Made by a program: the position numbers and the translations under genes. Source: Garcia nutans (Eukaryota > Streptophyta > Magnoliopsida > Malpighiales > Euphorbiaceae). From it: 64,000 nt of DNA. Positions 9,848 to 20,715 of the stretch are shown one piece after another; the stretch's first letter is position 1, and each line of letters opens with the position of its first letter. The stretch is taken from the NCBI GenBank assembly GCA_947685225.1, contig CANTUV010000032.1:23195501-23259500 (forward strand), read 5' to 3'. The notes under the pieces were generated by a model that searched no databases, was not told the origin of the DNA, and worked only from the letters and a program-made list of their open reading frames with translations.

Positions 9848-12836
9848 TGTAACACCCCTTCCCGACCTACGTGTGTAAGTTGAGTAGAGGCGCCACACTA
9901 TCCTAATGTTGCTACCACTTTTACTTAGTCAAATTTTTGTTCCGATTTTTACAGAAACTATGCCATAGTTTCGCCTAAAAATTCTATCCCAAGTGTCGAC
10001 AAAACTGGTTTTTTTTTTCTTCTAATTTTTGAAAACATTTTTACACAAACCAATGCAAACAAAATCATTCTCAATACACTTCCAATAAATCCCCCTTATA
10101 ACCTCAACTACAACCTGCAAAAAGGATTTACACTTCTAGTACAAAATAAAGTAAAGGTTTATTATGAAATACAGTAGATAAAATATTTGTTCACTATGCA
10201 ACGAAAAGTAACAATATTTACAAATTTATATACATCAAAACTCAAGTTTTACAACACATAAAATTTATACATGTTTGGCAGTCTGTCTTCGATCTTAAAG
10301 CCCACTATTCACTCTTCAAAATCTAGGCTCGACTCAGCCTAGAGGAACTATCTAGTTCTTCCCTGTCACCTGTGCGAAGAATCACATTCGCGCTAAGCCA
10401 ACGGCTTAGTGGTACAAACTACAGTGTTATGATGCTTTAATGCCATGCTAATGTCACAAATTTCAATAGTTAAGACAATATTCACAAATGATATCTTTAT
10501 ATTGTTCAAGACTACATTACATCATTTTATTCATCACTTATGATTTACATTGACACAAAGACAAATATGGGCCCAAACGACACTAATATGTTATTCAAAG
10601 TTCAGAGTTACTGCTTTGGTCCATAATCATAATCATCAAGCTTGTAGGCGATACACATATATATCTCTATCCATGGATAGGGTAACAGACCCAGTCTCTT
10701 GGACCTCAACTCGGCTAAACGCGAGGAAATCCTCAACCCGGCAAGACTGTTACCTGTAACAGACCCAGTCTCTTGGACCTCAACCCGGATAAACCAAGGA
10801 GATCCTCAACCCGGCAAGACTATTACTATAATTTACATTTCACATTTATCAACTGGAATCGGCTTACGACCCGGTCTTTTCACCTATCCAGTACTTTATA
10901 GGCATGCCACCAAACCCAGAACTCTGAAGGTTGAATAACAAATTAGACATAAAATTCTTTTCATTTATATCTTTATACATTTCTTTCTCAATTCATTTCA
11001 TTCTCATAAACAAATTAAGCCACCATGCCTCAATCATCTCATATGATCTCAAATCACAATAAAGCAACTTTTCATAACATCATATCTTTCACATTTCGTT
11101 ATATTTCAAATCACATTAATCAATTCATTATTCAAATGGATATAATCAATGGAATTAACACATATTTTACATGCTCATCACAACATTCACATTATACCAA
11201 ACATACATTATTAATATGCATTAACAATGCATTAGATTTCTTAACACATTTACAATCAAATGTATGTTAAGTCTCAACATCATATGAATGTATGCAATAA
11301 TGTAGTTTGTACTTACCTTAAAACCAACTCACACCAATCTATACACTTACTCTTCCAAGAATCCTCAACACTTAGGTTAGGGCAATTCAACCTCTTCACA
11401 ACCTAATCCAAAAGGAATATTAGCAAAATGACCATATGAATAGTAAATTCTGGTTTTGGACTCAACTTAATCCTTATTTTGAAAAATTGTATAAAATAAT
11501 CTACTTGACTAAAAACTCTAAAATTTTTACAGAATTTAGTTTTACATCTTAAAATCATTCCTTTAAAATTTCAGATCAAACTGAACACAAAAGCTTGATC
11601 AAATAGTTCACATAACTAGACTGCTCCAATTGCCCTGCATCCTGGCAGCAGTTCTGAACTTTGTGAATTCCATGAATTAAATTCAATTAACGTGGTTCCA
11701 AATTATTTTTCCCAAATACTAGACTCACTAAGAAACAACATATCCAAAATTCAATTGGATATTATTTCTCTACATTTTATTAAAAATCCCAAAAAATAGC
11801 TGTCTCAATCAAGGTACCTGCTGGAACAGGTCTAATAAAAATAATTTTTCCATAATCATAACCATTCCGAATTCAACTCAACATATTTTTAGGTCATTCT
11901 AGACTCATTGAGGCACAACATATCAAAAATTCACTTCAATATCGTTTTCTATATTTAATTAAAAATCAGACAAGTCACAGCCTTTACTAATTGTAAAACA
12001 GAAAAATTTCAACTTCACTAAACACAACTCTTACTCTTTCATCACCAACACCAACCTAACTTCTTATCCTTAATTCAATTTCAACACTTATAAACACACC
12101 ACAACAACCTTAATCATACTATCAACAACAATTCATCCACCTCAAACACAACTTCAAAAAGAACAAAGGAAATCAAGAGAGAGAACTTACCAAAAATGAT
12201 GAACTTCTTGAATTTTTAACTTGTTTTCTTGAAATCTCCTTTGAATTTGATCTTAGAAAATCAAAACTCTATCTTGCTCTCTTGACCTTTCAATTAGCTC
12301 TTTTCATTCCTATTTCCTTGAAATCCTTGGTTCCTTAGCAATTTCCTTGTAAAATCTCACATAGTCTAGCTATTTCCCATAAAATTCCTAAATTATCACT
12401 AAAGATTCTTTGATTTTGAACTAAAATAATTGGAGAAGAAGAAAGAAATAAGAAGAAATGGTGGTGGCAGTGATGGTTACGGGTTAAATGAAAAAGAAGA
12501 AAAAATGAAAAGGAAATTAAAGACAAAGTCAAACTTTTCATCTCTTTAAACCTCCACCAAGCATTCCAAAAAGAAAATTACTAAAATACCCTCTTCGATA
12601 AATCTTAACTCCCTTTTACTTAATTTTCTTTTTAGTAATTTCATAAATAACAAAATAAATATCTTCTTCCTTTGACCATCCATTTTGACTTGTATATATG
12701 TTGTATATATTTCCATATATACAACATATAAACTCTCTCTTCAATTTTTCTTTTTTTTTTTCAAATTCCACATATACACTTAATCCAATTACAATAATAA
12801 TATCAAAACTTCTAGGACACACTTTGGGATATTACA
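9848..12836 (-). repeat. E4 3' LTR (2989 bp)
   Basis: Starts TGTAACACCCCTTCC and ends GGGATATTACA on the plus strand. It has the GCGCTAAGCCAACGGCTTAG block (10393) shared, in complement, with E11 and E2 LTRs, and a tandem pair of ~70-bp units at about 10682-10830 (GACCCAGTCTCTTGGACCTC). No coding sequence is credible; several short open frames on both strands are chance. Confidence 0.93.
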
Positions 12837-12850
12837 ATTCTCCCCCTCTA
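12837..12850 (-). other. E4 polypurine tract
   Basis: The complement reads AGAGGGGGAGAAT immediately before the 3' LTR start. It is the same tract as at 59779-59791 in E11, and serves as primer for plus-strand DNA synthesis. Confidence 0.9.
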
Positions 12851-12882
12851 AAAAGAAATTTTGTCCTCGAAATTACCTGATA

Positions 12883-15800
12883 TCAAGTCTGAAACAGTTG
12901 AGGATACTGATCTCGCATTGCTTGCTCACTCTCCCAAGTTGCCTCTTCTCTACCATGATTCTTCCAAAGAACCTTTACAAGTGGCACTTTCTTATTTCTC
13001 AACTCTTTCACTTCATGTGCCAAAATAGCAATTGGTTCTTCTTCAAATGTCAGATCTGAACTCACCTCAATAGATTCAACTGGCAAGATATGAGATGGAT
13101 CTGATCTGTACTTCCTCAACACAGAAACATGGAATACATTATGAATTCTATCCAACTCAGGCGGCAAAGCAAGACGATAAGCAACTGGCCCAACTCTTTC
13201 TAAAATTTCATACGGTCCAATGAAACGAGGACTCAGCTTCCCTCTTCGATGAAATCTTAAAATCTTTTTCCAAGGAGACACTTTCAAAAATACTTTATCT
13301 CCAATATCAAATTCTATGTTTCTCCTCTTCAAATCTAAATAAGATTTCTGTCGGTCTGAAGCTGCTTTCAACCGATCCCGAATTATCTTCACTTTCTCTT
13401 TAGTTTCTTTAATGAAATCAGGACCAATTAGTTTGCCTTCTCCAATTTCATTCCAACATAAAGGTGTTCTGCATCTTCTACCATACAATGCCTCAAATGG
13501 TGCCATACCAATACTGGATTGATGACTGTTGTTGTAAGCAAATTCTACAAGTGGCAAAAATCTGTCCCAACTTCCAGAGAAATGAATGACACAACTTCTC
13601 AACATATCCTCAATAATCTGTATCACTCTCTCTGACTGCCCATCTGTCTGCGGATGAAAACAGTGCTAAAATGCAATCAAGAACCCAAAGCACCATGTAA
13701 ACTCTTCCAAAATCTTGAAGTAAATCTAGGATCTCGATCAGACACTAAAGAAATTGGAACTCCATGCAACTTCACTATCTCACTAATATACAGCTCAGCC
13801 AACTTCTCAAGTGAATAGTCCATCCGAACCGGAAGAAAATGAGATGTCTTTGTCAACCTATCAACAATCAACCAAATAGTATCATGCTTCCTTTGTGTCA
13901 AAGGTAATCCAGACACAAAATCCATTGTCACTCTCTCCCATTTCCATTCAGGCACTGATAAAGGTTGAAGCAACCCTGTTGGAACTTGATGCTTAGCTTT
14001 CACCCTCTGACAAGTTGGACACTTGGATACAAACTCCGCTATGTCTCTTTTCATACCTGACCACCAATAATGCTATTTCAAATCATGGTACATCTTTGTA
14101 TTTCCCGGATGTATAGCAAAAACCGACTGATGTGCTTCTTCTAAAATAATCTTCTGAATTTTCTCATCTGTCAATTGAGCTTCCTTAATCTGATCCAACA
14201 ATACTGGTCTCAATTGCAACTGAGCCAACAATGCACCACCATCACATGCTTCAAAACTAGCATGTAACGCTCTCAACTCAACAAGCAACGAGAGCGAATA
14301 AATAGCCAAACCTGCCAGAGACTTTCGACTCAAGGCATCAGCAACTACATTCGCCTTACCAGGATGGTAATCAATCAAACAATCGTAGTCTTTGATCAAT
14401 TCCAACCATCGTCTTTGCCGAAGATTAAGCTTCCTCTGAACACCCAGATATTTCAAACTCTTATGATCCGTATAAATAAAACATTTCTCTCCATACAAGT
14501 AGTGTCGCCAAATCTTCAAAGCAAACACTATGGCTGCCAACTCCAAATCATGCGTCGGATAATTAAGCTCATGCGGCTTCAACTGCCGAGAAGCATAAGC
14601 TATGACTTTACCCTCTTGCATCAAAACACATCCTAAACCATTATGTGAAGCATCACTGTAAATCACATATGGTTTATCTTCCACGGGTAAAGTAAGAACA
14701 GGAGCTTGAGTCAACATCTCCTTCAACTGTTCAAAACTAGTTTGACATTGATCTTTCCACACAAATCTAACTCCCTTTCGAAGCAATCTGGTGAGTGGAG
14801 TAGCTATCGAAGAAAAACCTTTCACAAACCTTCGATAATAGCCTGCCAAACCCAGAAAACTTCTAACTTCAGTCACTGACTTTGGTGGACTCCAATTCAA
14901 AATGGCCTCGACTTTACTCGAATCAACTCTTATACCCTCTGCTGAAACTATATGACCCAGAAAAGTCACCTTATTCAATTGCCTATAATTAATGCATAAC
15001 CTCATAGTACCATCCTTTTTCTTTACAAATAACACAGGAGCTCCCCACGGAGAAACACTAGGGCGAATAAACCCTTTATCCAACAACTCCTGCAACTGCA
15101 CCTTCAACTCTCTCAATTCAGCAGGTGCCATTCGATATGGAGTAATAGAGATGGGAGTGGTACCAGGCAACAACTCGATACCAAACTCAACCTCTCTCTC
15201 AGGGGGTAACCCTGGCAACTCCTCAGGAAAAACATCTGGAAACTCTGCAACTGTGGGTATACTATCAAGTTGAGAACCCACTACTCTGGTATCCACAACA
15301 TGAGCAAGATAAGCATCACACCCTTTTCTAATCAACTTTCTAGCTATTACAGCTGATACAAACAAGGATGCAAGTTGTCTCTGCTCACTAGATACCATCA
15401 CACTCTTGCCATCACTGGTTCTCAAGGTAACACACTTCTTTTGACAGTCTACCACAGCTCCATGCTTAGACAACCAATCCATGCCTAAGATCAAATCATA
15501 TTCTTAAAAAGGCATTTCAATTAAATCACCAAGAAACTCCTCACCTTGTACCACAACAGCACTATCACGATGCACCTTACTAACAACCACACTATGTCCT
15601 AAAGGATTGGTCGCTAAGACATCAAATCCTAAGGACTCTGAATGCAATTCAGACATAGGCAAGATAGATGCACTTATGTATGAATAAGTAGATCCTGGAT
15701 CAATCAAAGCAAGAACTGAAATGCCAAATAAAGAGAATGTACCAGCTATAACTGCTGAAGCATCCGGCTGCCTCTGCATCACATATACTCTCTGAGAAGA

Positions 15801-17023
15801 TCCGGCCTCATCTGGCCTGCTGCCCCTGGATGAAGATCCTCCTCTCTGACTAAACCCAGGTCTACCACCTCTACTAAAACCTCTGCCCCCTCGACCACCT
15901 CTGCTGACACTAGGTCGAGAAGCTGCAGTATCAGCCTGCCTATACTCCTGCATCTCAGGACAATCTCTAACAAAATGATCAGGCGATCCACATCAAAAAC
16001 ACACAGCTAATCCAATATATTTCCAACAAACACCCCCATGTCTTCCATCACACTGAATACATATAGGGGGAATGGATCTCTGAACCATCAGAGTTGGAGC
16101 ACTAGCTATAGAAGGTGTAGGTCTCGACCTCTATCTCTGATACTGCACTGACCTACCCGGCTGCCTCTAACTCCTACTAATTCTCGGAACAAAACTTCCT
16201 CTCCCCCTCTTCACAGATGAAGACCCTGCCTCAAACTGGGGTCTCCTAACCCTGGTCTCCTCCTTAGAAGTAGCTGCTGCAATGCTCTGCGCTCTCTCAA
16301 TGCTCCTAGCTGCTGCAACAAGCTGAGAGAAATCCTTGTACCGAGAACCAGCCATGATGCACATAATAGAGGGCCTCAATCCCTCCTCAAACCTTCTGCA
16401 CCTATCTATTTCATCAGAAATAATTCCCCCGGCATAATGACTCAACCGGATGTATTCAATCTCATATTCTGTCACCGTCCGGTTGTCTTGCCTCAAACTC
16501 AGGAATTCCATCTTCTTTAAATCTTTATACTCCCTCGGAGTATATTTCTGTTTGAACTCCCTTAGAAAATCACTATAAGATAGTGTAGGTGGATCATCCA
16601 TAGCATGAGGGACAGTCTTCCACCAATCATAGGCATTTTTCTAAAGGAGGGATCTGGCATAGTCAAACTTCTCATCCGAAGTGGCTTGCAACTGAATGAA
16701 TATCCTCTGTACCTTATCCAACCATTGCTCAGCCACTGCAGGGTCGGTAGTGCCTAAGAAATCTTCAGCCCCATATTTTCTCAACTTGTCATAATGTCTT
16801 ACCGGCATCTGAGGCTGTGGTGGTAGTGGGGCTGCACTAAAACTTGTCTAAATAGTTCTACCACATGCCTCAACCAACCAAGCGGACCCTCCTCTGCAGC
16901 TGGTCTCTCTGGCACAGAAACAGGTGCCTCACTAACTCTGTCAACTCTAGCTCCATCTCTACTCTCTCCTGGAGCTACACTCTCAGCACTTCCTTCTATA
17001 GTCTGACATGAATGGGACTCCAT
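12883..17023 (-). pseudogene. E4 gag-pol polyprotein (Tekay), inactivated
   Basis: Translation on the minus strand follows E11 gag-pol. Gag start at 17023 (MESHS); gag core 16601-16167; CCHC knuckle near 15990 with an Arg codon changed to TGA; protease 15953-15504 (LIDPGST) ended by TAA; RT start, RNase H and integrase zinc region 15494-14073; integrase core 14054-13677 (MDFVSGLPL, SDRDPRF); integrase end plus chromodomain 13626-12883. Two in-frame deletions relative to E11 stand out: 402 bp (134 codons) removing the RT core with the FIDD catalytic motif (junction about 14968), and 111 bp before the integrase HHCC region (about 14148). A TAG at about 14072, a TGA and a 1-nt deletion near 13660-13676 add to the damage. 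It cannot make active RT. Confidence 0.92.
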
Positions 17024-17171
17024 TACTACCTATATCTGCAAACATAGCAGAATATTCCTCATTAAAGATCAAAGACTGGCATACCAAAACATGTATTTTA
17101 TTCAAAAACCAACTTTTAAAATCAAAATATTCTTTTTCTTACAATTCACCTAGGTTGAGAATCTGAAACCT

Positions 17172-17186
17172 AGGCTCTGATACCAA
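17172..17186 (-). other. E4 primer-binding site (tRNA-iMet)
   Basis: The complement reads TTTGGTATCAGAGCC, matching the 3' end of plant initiator tRNA-Met as used by Tekay elements, a few nucleotides from the 5' LTR end at 17191. Confidence 0.9.
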
Positions 17187-17190
17187 AAAT

Positions 17191-17762
17191 TGTAACACCC
17201 CTTCCCGACCTACATGTGTAAGCTGAGTAGAGGCGCCACACTATCCTAATGTTGCTACCACTTTTACTTAGTCAAATTTTTGTTCCGATTTTTACAGAAA
17301 ATTTGCCATAGTTTCACATAAAAATTCAATCCCAAGTGTCGACAAAACTGGGTTTTTTTTTTTCTGATTTTTGAAAATATTTTTACACAAACCAATGCAA
17401 ACAAAATCATTCTCAGTACACTTCCAATAAATCCCCCTTATAACCTCAACTACAACCTGCAAAAAGGATTTACACTTCTAGTACAAAATAAAGTAAAGGT
17501 TTATTATGAAATACAGTAGATAAAATATTTGTTCACTATGCAACGGAAAGTAACAATATTTACAAATTCATATACATCAAAACTCAAGTTTTACAACACA
17601 TAAAATTTATACATGTTTGACAGTCATTTCCATATATACAACATATAAACTCTCTCTTCAATTTTTCTTTTCTTTTCTTTTTTTTTTCAAATTCCACATA
17701 TACACTTAATCCAATTACAATAATAATATCAAAACTTCTAGGACACACTTTGGGATATTACA
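17191..17762 (-). repeat. E4 5' LTR, internally deleted (572 bp)
   Basis: 17191-17625 matches 9848-10288 and 17626-17762 matches about 12710-12836 of the 3' LTR. The ~2.42 kb between is absent. Both termini are intact, so the loss happened within the LTR after or during insertion. Confidence 0.9.
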
Positions 17763-17767
17763 CCTGC

Positions 17768-18031
17768 GATGAATTGCTTGCGGTGAATTGGGCACACCAA
17801 TTCATCGCAGCTAGGTCTGTGGGCTTGTAACAGGGGCAAATTTGTCATTTGTAATAATATTTGGCTTGGATTGGTATCAGACATATTTTAGCATTTAAAA
17901 TTCGAATAACTTATTTTATGTCTTTTAAAATTGGACCGAACTAGGTTTAAGCTTTTAAAATCGGATTGAATTTAGCTCGACCTTTTTTTAATTGGGATAG
18001 ACTAGCTTAAGGCCAAAATTAAGGGTCTACA
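17768..18031 (-). repeat. E3 Tat LTR, right piece with 13-bp palindrome
   Basis: This resumes the E3 LTR after E4 and ends AAGGGTCTACA at 18031, i.e. minus-strand LTR start TGTAGACCC. A perfect 13-bp inverted repeat, CTGCGATGAATTG (17764-17776) and CAATTCATCGCAG (17798-17810), spans the E4 insertion site. The terminal ~100 bp resembles the E1 LTR more than the E5 or E10 LTRs. Confidence 0.8.
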
Positions 18032-19204
18032 GTTTGCCCCCAGCTTTAACTATCTTGGATTTATTCAAAGAGTGAAAAGCAACATGACTTTTGCATTAAT
18101 TTTTGGCAAAAATGGGTTCTGGACCTAGAACTGTTCAGGTTTTAGACCTAGATTGAATTCAAGACTCAAAAAAATATTTGAGTTTTGGACCCGAGATGGT
18201 TTGGGTTCTGAACTCGAATTGAGTTTTAGACTAAAAAAAGACTTAGGTTCTGGACCAGAAATGGTTTGTGTTCTAGAGCTGGATTGAGTTCTAGACTAAA
18301 AAAAGATTTGGGTTCTGGATCCGAGATGGTTTGGGTTCTGGACCTACTTTAAGTTTTGGACTAGAAAAAGATTTGGGTTCTAAACCTGAGGTGGTTTGGG
18401 TTCTGGACCCGATTTGAGTTCTAGACTTGAAAAAGATTTGGGTTCTGAACCCAAGGTGGTTTGGTTTCTAAACCCGGTTTGAGTTCTGGACTTAAAAAAG
18501 ATTTAGGTTCTTGACCCAAGGTGATTTGGATTTTGGACTAGGTTTGAGTTATGGACTAAAAAAAGATTTGGGTTCTGGACCCGGTTTGAGTTTTGGACTA
18601 AAAAATATTTGGATTCTAGACTTGAAAAAGATTTGGGTTCTGAACCCAAGGGGTTTTGGGCTCTAGACCAGATTTGAGTTTAGACGGGATAAAGATTTGG
18701 GTTCTGGACCCAAGGTGGTTTAGTTTCTGGACCCGGTTTGAGTTCTGAACTCGAAAATGATTTGAGTTCTAGACTTGAGGTGTTTTGGGTTTTAGACCCG
18801 AGTTATTTTGGGTTTTAGACCCAGTTTGAGTTCTAGACTTGAAAAATATTTGAGTTTTGGACCCGAGATGATTTGGGTTCTGGACTCGGTTTGAGTTCTA
18901 GACTCAAAAAAATTTTAATTTATGACCCAAATTGGTTTTGGATTCTAGACCCGGATTGAGTTCTGAACTCGAAAATGATTTGGATTCTCAACCTAAGATT
19001 GGATTTTGGGTTCTCAATGTGATACTGAATTTGGGTTTGGGTGCTCGAGCCTATACTGGATTAGTGTACTTAAACCAAAATTGGATTAGGGATTTGATGC
19101 AAGACTAGATTAGGGTTCTCAACTTGAAACTGGATTAGGGTGCTTGACCCAAGACTGAATTTTGGGTTATTAACCCAAGACTGGATAGGGTTATTAACCT
19201 AGTT
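18032..19204 (-). repeat. E3 polypurine tract and ~64-bp tandem repeats
   Basis: The complement of 18032-18041 is GGGGGCAAAC, the polypurine tract next to the LTR start at 18031. Beyond it lie about 1.1 kb of imperfect tandem repeats built on GGGTTCTGGACCCGAGATGG and TTTGAGTTCTGGACTTGAAA. They are non-coding 3' sequence of a Tat element. Similar but distinct repeats lie at 19904-20282 and 51160-51970. No gene is seen. Confidence 0.8.
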
Positions 19205-19903
19205 GCACATTTGAAAAACCCAAACCCTAATTTAATTAACCAAAACCTTAGCGTTTATTTAAAACCCTAGAATTATTTCCTAAACCCTAAGCATACAAGA
19301 AAATATACTTTTCAATATTTAAAACACTAATTCAAGAATAAAACCCTAATTTTCATCTATAATCCTAGGTTTTAGCCAATAACCCTAATATTGTTTTTAT
19401 AAGACCCTAAAACTCTAATTTTGTTTACTAAAATCTCAAAACCCTAATGTTGTTTTCTATAACCCTAAAACCCCAATGTAATTTTCTAAAACCATAAAAA
19501 CCCTAGTTTGATCACCAAAACCATAATTTTAATTTATAAACCCTAATTCATATATTAAACCCTTATTTTACATATCCTATGCTTAATTTAAAGATTATGA
19601 ACCTAGACTTAATTGTTTCATGTTTATGATGAGTGATTTATTGATGTTCTATTTATCATGGATGATTTGATATTGTGAATGTTTGAATGGTTTAATTCAT
19701 TTGGTTAATTATTTAATTTTGATTATTTTGGTCTCAATAATGTAAGAGGTACTTTTCTACTTTGTAGGTCCCTCATTAATTTAGTTCAATGTAATTTATT
19801 TTGAGTTTTAGATTAATGTAAAGGACATATTTCCACCAAGTGGTGAGTGTCCTATTTTATTTAATTTGGAACATTGGACATGGTTGTAAGGGCATGTTTC
19901 CAT
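19205..19903 (+). repeat. Inverted Tat LTR fragment (complement of E3 LTR half)
   Basis: In plus orientation it has repeated AAACCCTAA words, then the complement of the GGACACC...GGAAACATGCCC block found at 7320-7500 in the E1 LTR. It is thus the primer-site-side half of a Tat LTR in opposite orientation to the E3 piece, which lacks just this half. It lies between two tandem-repeat fields. Confidence 0.75.
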
Positions 19904-20282
19904 CGTTCTGGACCTAAGGATAGTTTGGGTTCTGGACTCGAGCTAAGTTCTGGACTTAGAAGAGATTCTAGGTTCTGGACCTAAGGATAATTTGGGTTCT
20001 GGATCCGAGCTAAGTTCTGGACTTAGAAGAGATTCTAGGTTCTGGACGTAAGGATAATTTGGGTTCTAGACCCGAGCTAAGTTCTGGACTTAGAAGAGAT
20101 TTTAGGTTCTGGACCTAAAGATAATTTGGGTTCTGGACCCGAGCTAAGTTCTGGACTTAGAAGAGATTTTAGGTTCTGGACCTAAGGATAATTTGGGTTC
20201 TGAACCCGAGCTAAGTTCTGGACTTATAAGAGATTTTATGTTCTGGACCTAAGGATAATTTGGGTTCTGGACCTGAGCTAAT
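19904..20282. repeat. E5 68-bp tandem repeats (about 5.6 copies)
   Basis: The unit includes GGTTCTGGACCTAAGGATAA, TTTGGGTTCTGGACCCGAGC and TAAGTTCTGGACTTAGAAGA with few differences between copies. It is related in wording to the E3 and E10 3' repeats, but the period and phrasing differ. Confidence 0.9.
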
Positions 20283-20454
20283 AAAGATTTAATTATCTGT
20301 AAAAAAAATTTTTATTTTAAAAAGTTTGGCTAATTTTTATGCACGTCTTCTTCTTGCCCCCTGCATGTAAAAATATTTATGTACACGCAAGTATTTTAAT
20401 GATTAAATTGAACGATTGAAGTTACTGTGTAGTCACTGTTTATGCACTATTTAC
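20283..20454. other. AT-rich spacer upstream of PMD gene
   Basis: No gene is seen. It contains CTTCTTCTTGCCCCCTGC (about 20347) and TTACTGTGTAGTCACTG (about 20421), and leads into the palindrome array upstream of the plus-strand PMD gene. Confidence 0.5.
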
Positions 20455-20580
20455 TATGCGTAAATAGCAACCTACTATTTGTAAATAGTAGTTACTGTTA
20501 TAAATAGTAATTTACTATTCATAAATAGTAATTTACTATTTATAAATAGTAAAATTTACTATTTATCAATAGTAAAATTT
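20455..20580. repeat. Array of AT palindromes upstream of PMD gene
   Basis: Five units of a ~21-bp imperfect to perfect palindrome of the form TTACTATTTATAAATAGTAA. The perfect copy is 20533-20552; a variant with one internal change is at 20472-20491. The array ends about 37 bp before a TATATAAA box, so it is placed like a promoter-proximal control region. A chance AT-rich expansion is the alternative. Confidence 0.8.
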
Positions 20581-20616
20581 ACTTTTTGAATTTTATTTTT
20601 TTCCTTGCCGTTTCTC

Positions 20617-20624
20617 TATATAAA
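20617..20624 (+). promoter_or_regulatory. TATA box of antisense PMD gene
   Basis: CTCTATATAAAC context, 92 bp before the ATG at 20716. The DUF7745-type gene has the same CTCTATATAAA word at nearly the same distance. Confidence 0.6.
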
Positions 20625-20715
20625 CGAACGAATTCCTTCATTTCATTCACAGCAAAATCCTTAATTTCATTCATTACTATAATTCTTTCAAATTTAGCAT
20701 ATAGTTTTGAAAAAA

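Larger units (their letters stand above)
9848..17762 (-). mobile_element. E4: complete but defective Tekay-type retrotransposon
   Basis: The 7915-bp element is bounded by TGTAAC...TTACA on both sides, with a perfect 5-bp target duplication CCTGC (9843-9847 and 17763-17767). Minus-strand order: 5' LTR 17191-17762, primer site near 17186-17172, gag-pol 17023-12883, polypurine tract 12850-12837, 3' LTR 12836-9848. The 5' LTR is only 572 bp against 2989 bp for the 3' LTR because about 2.4 kb is missing at 17625/17626. Stops, one frameshift and deletions disable gag-pol. It lies inside the E3 LTR, so it is younger than E3. Confidence 0.95.

Noticed and set aside
14364..14636. Plus-strand frame inside E4 pol
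   Set aside because: It is the antisense shadow of the conserved RNase H coding region; the minus-strand reading carries the motifs.
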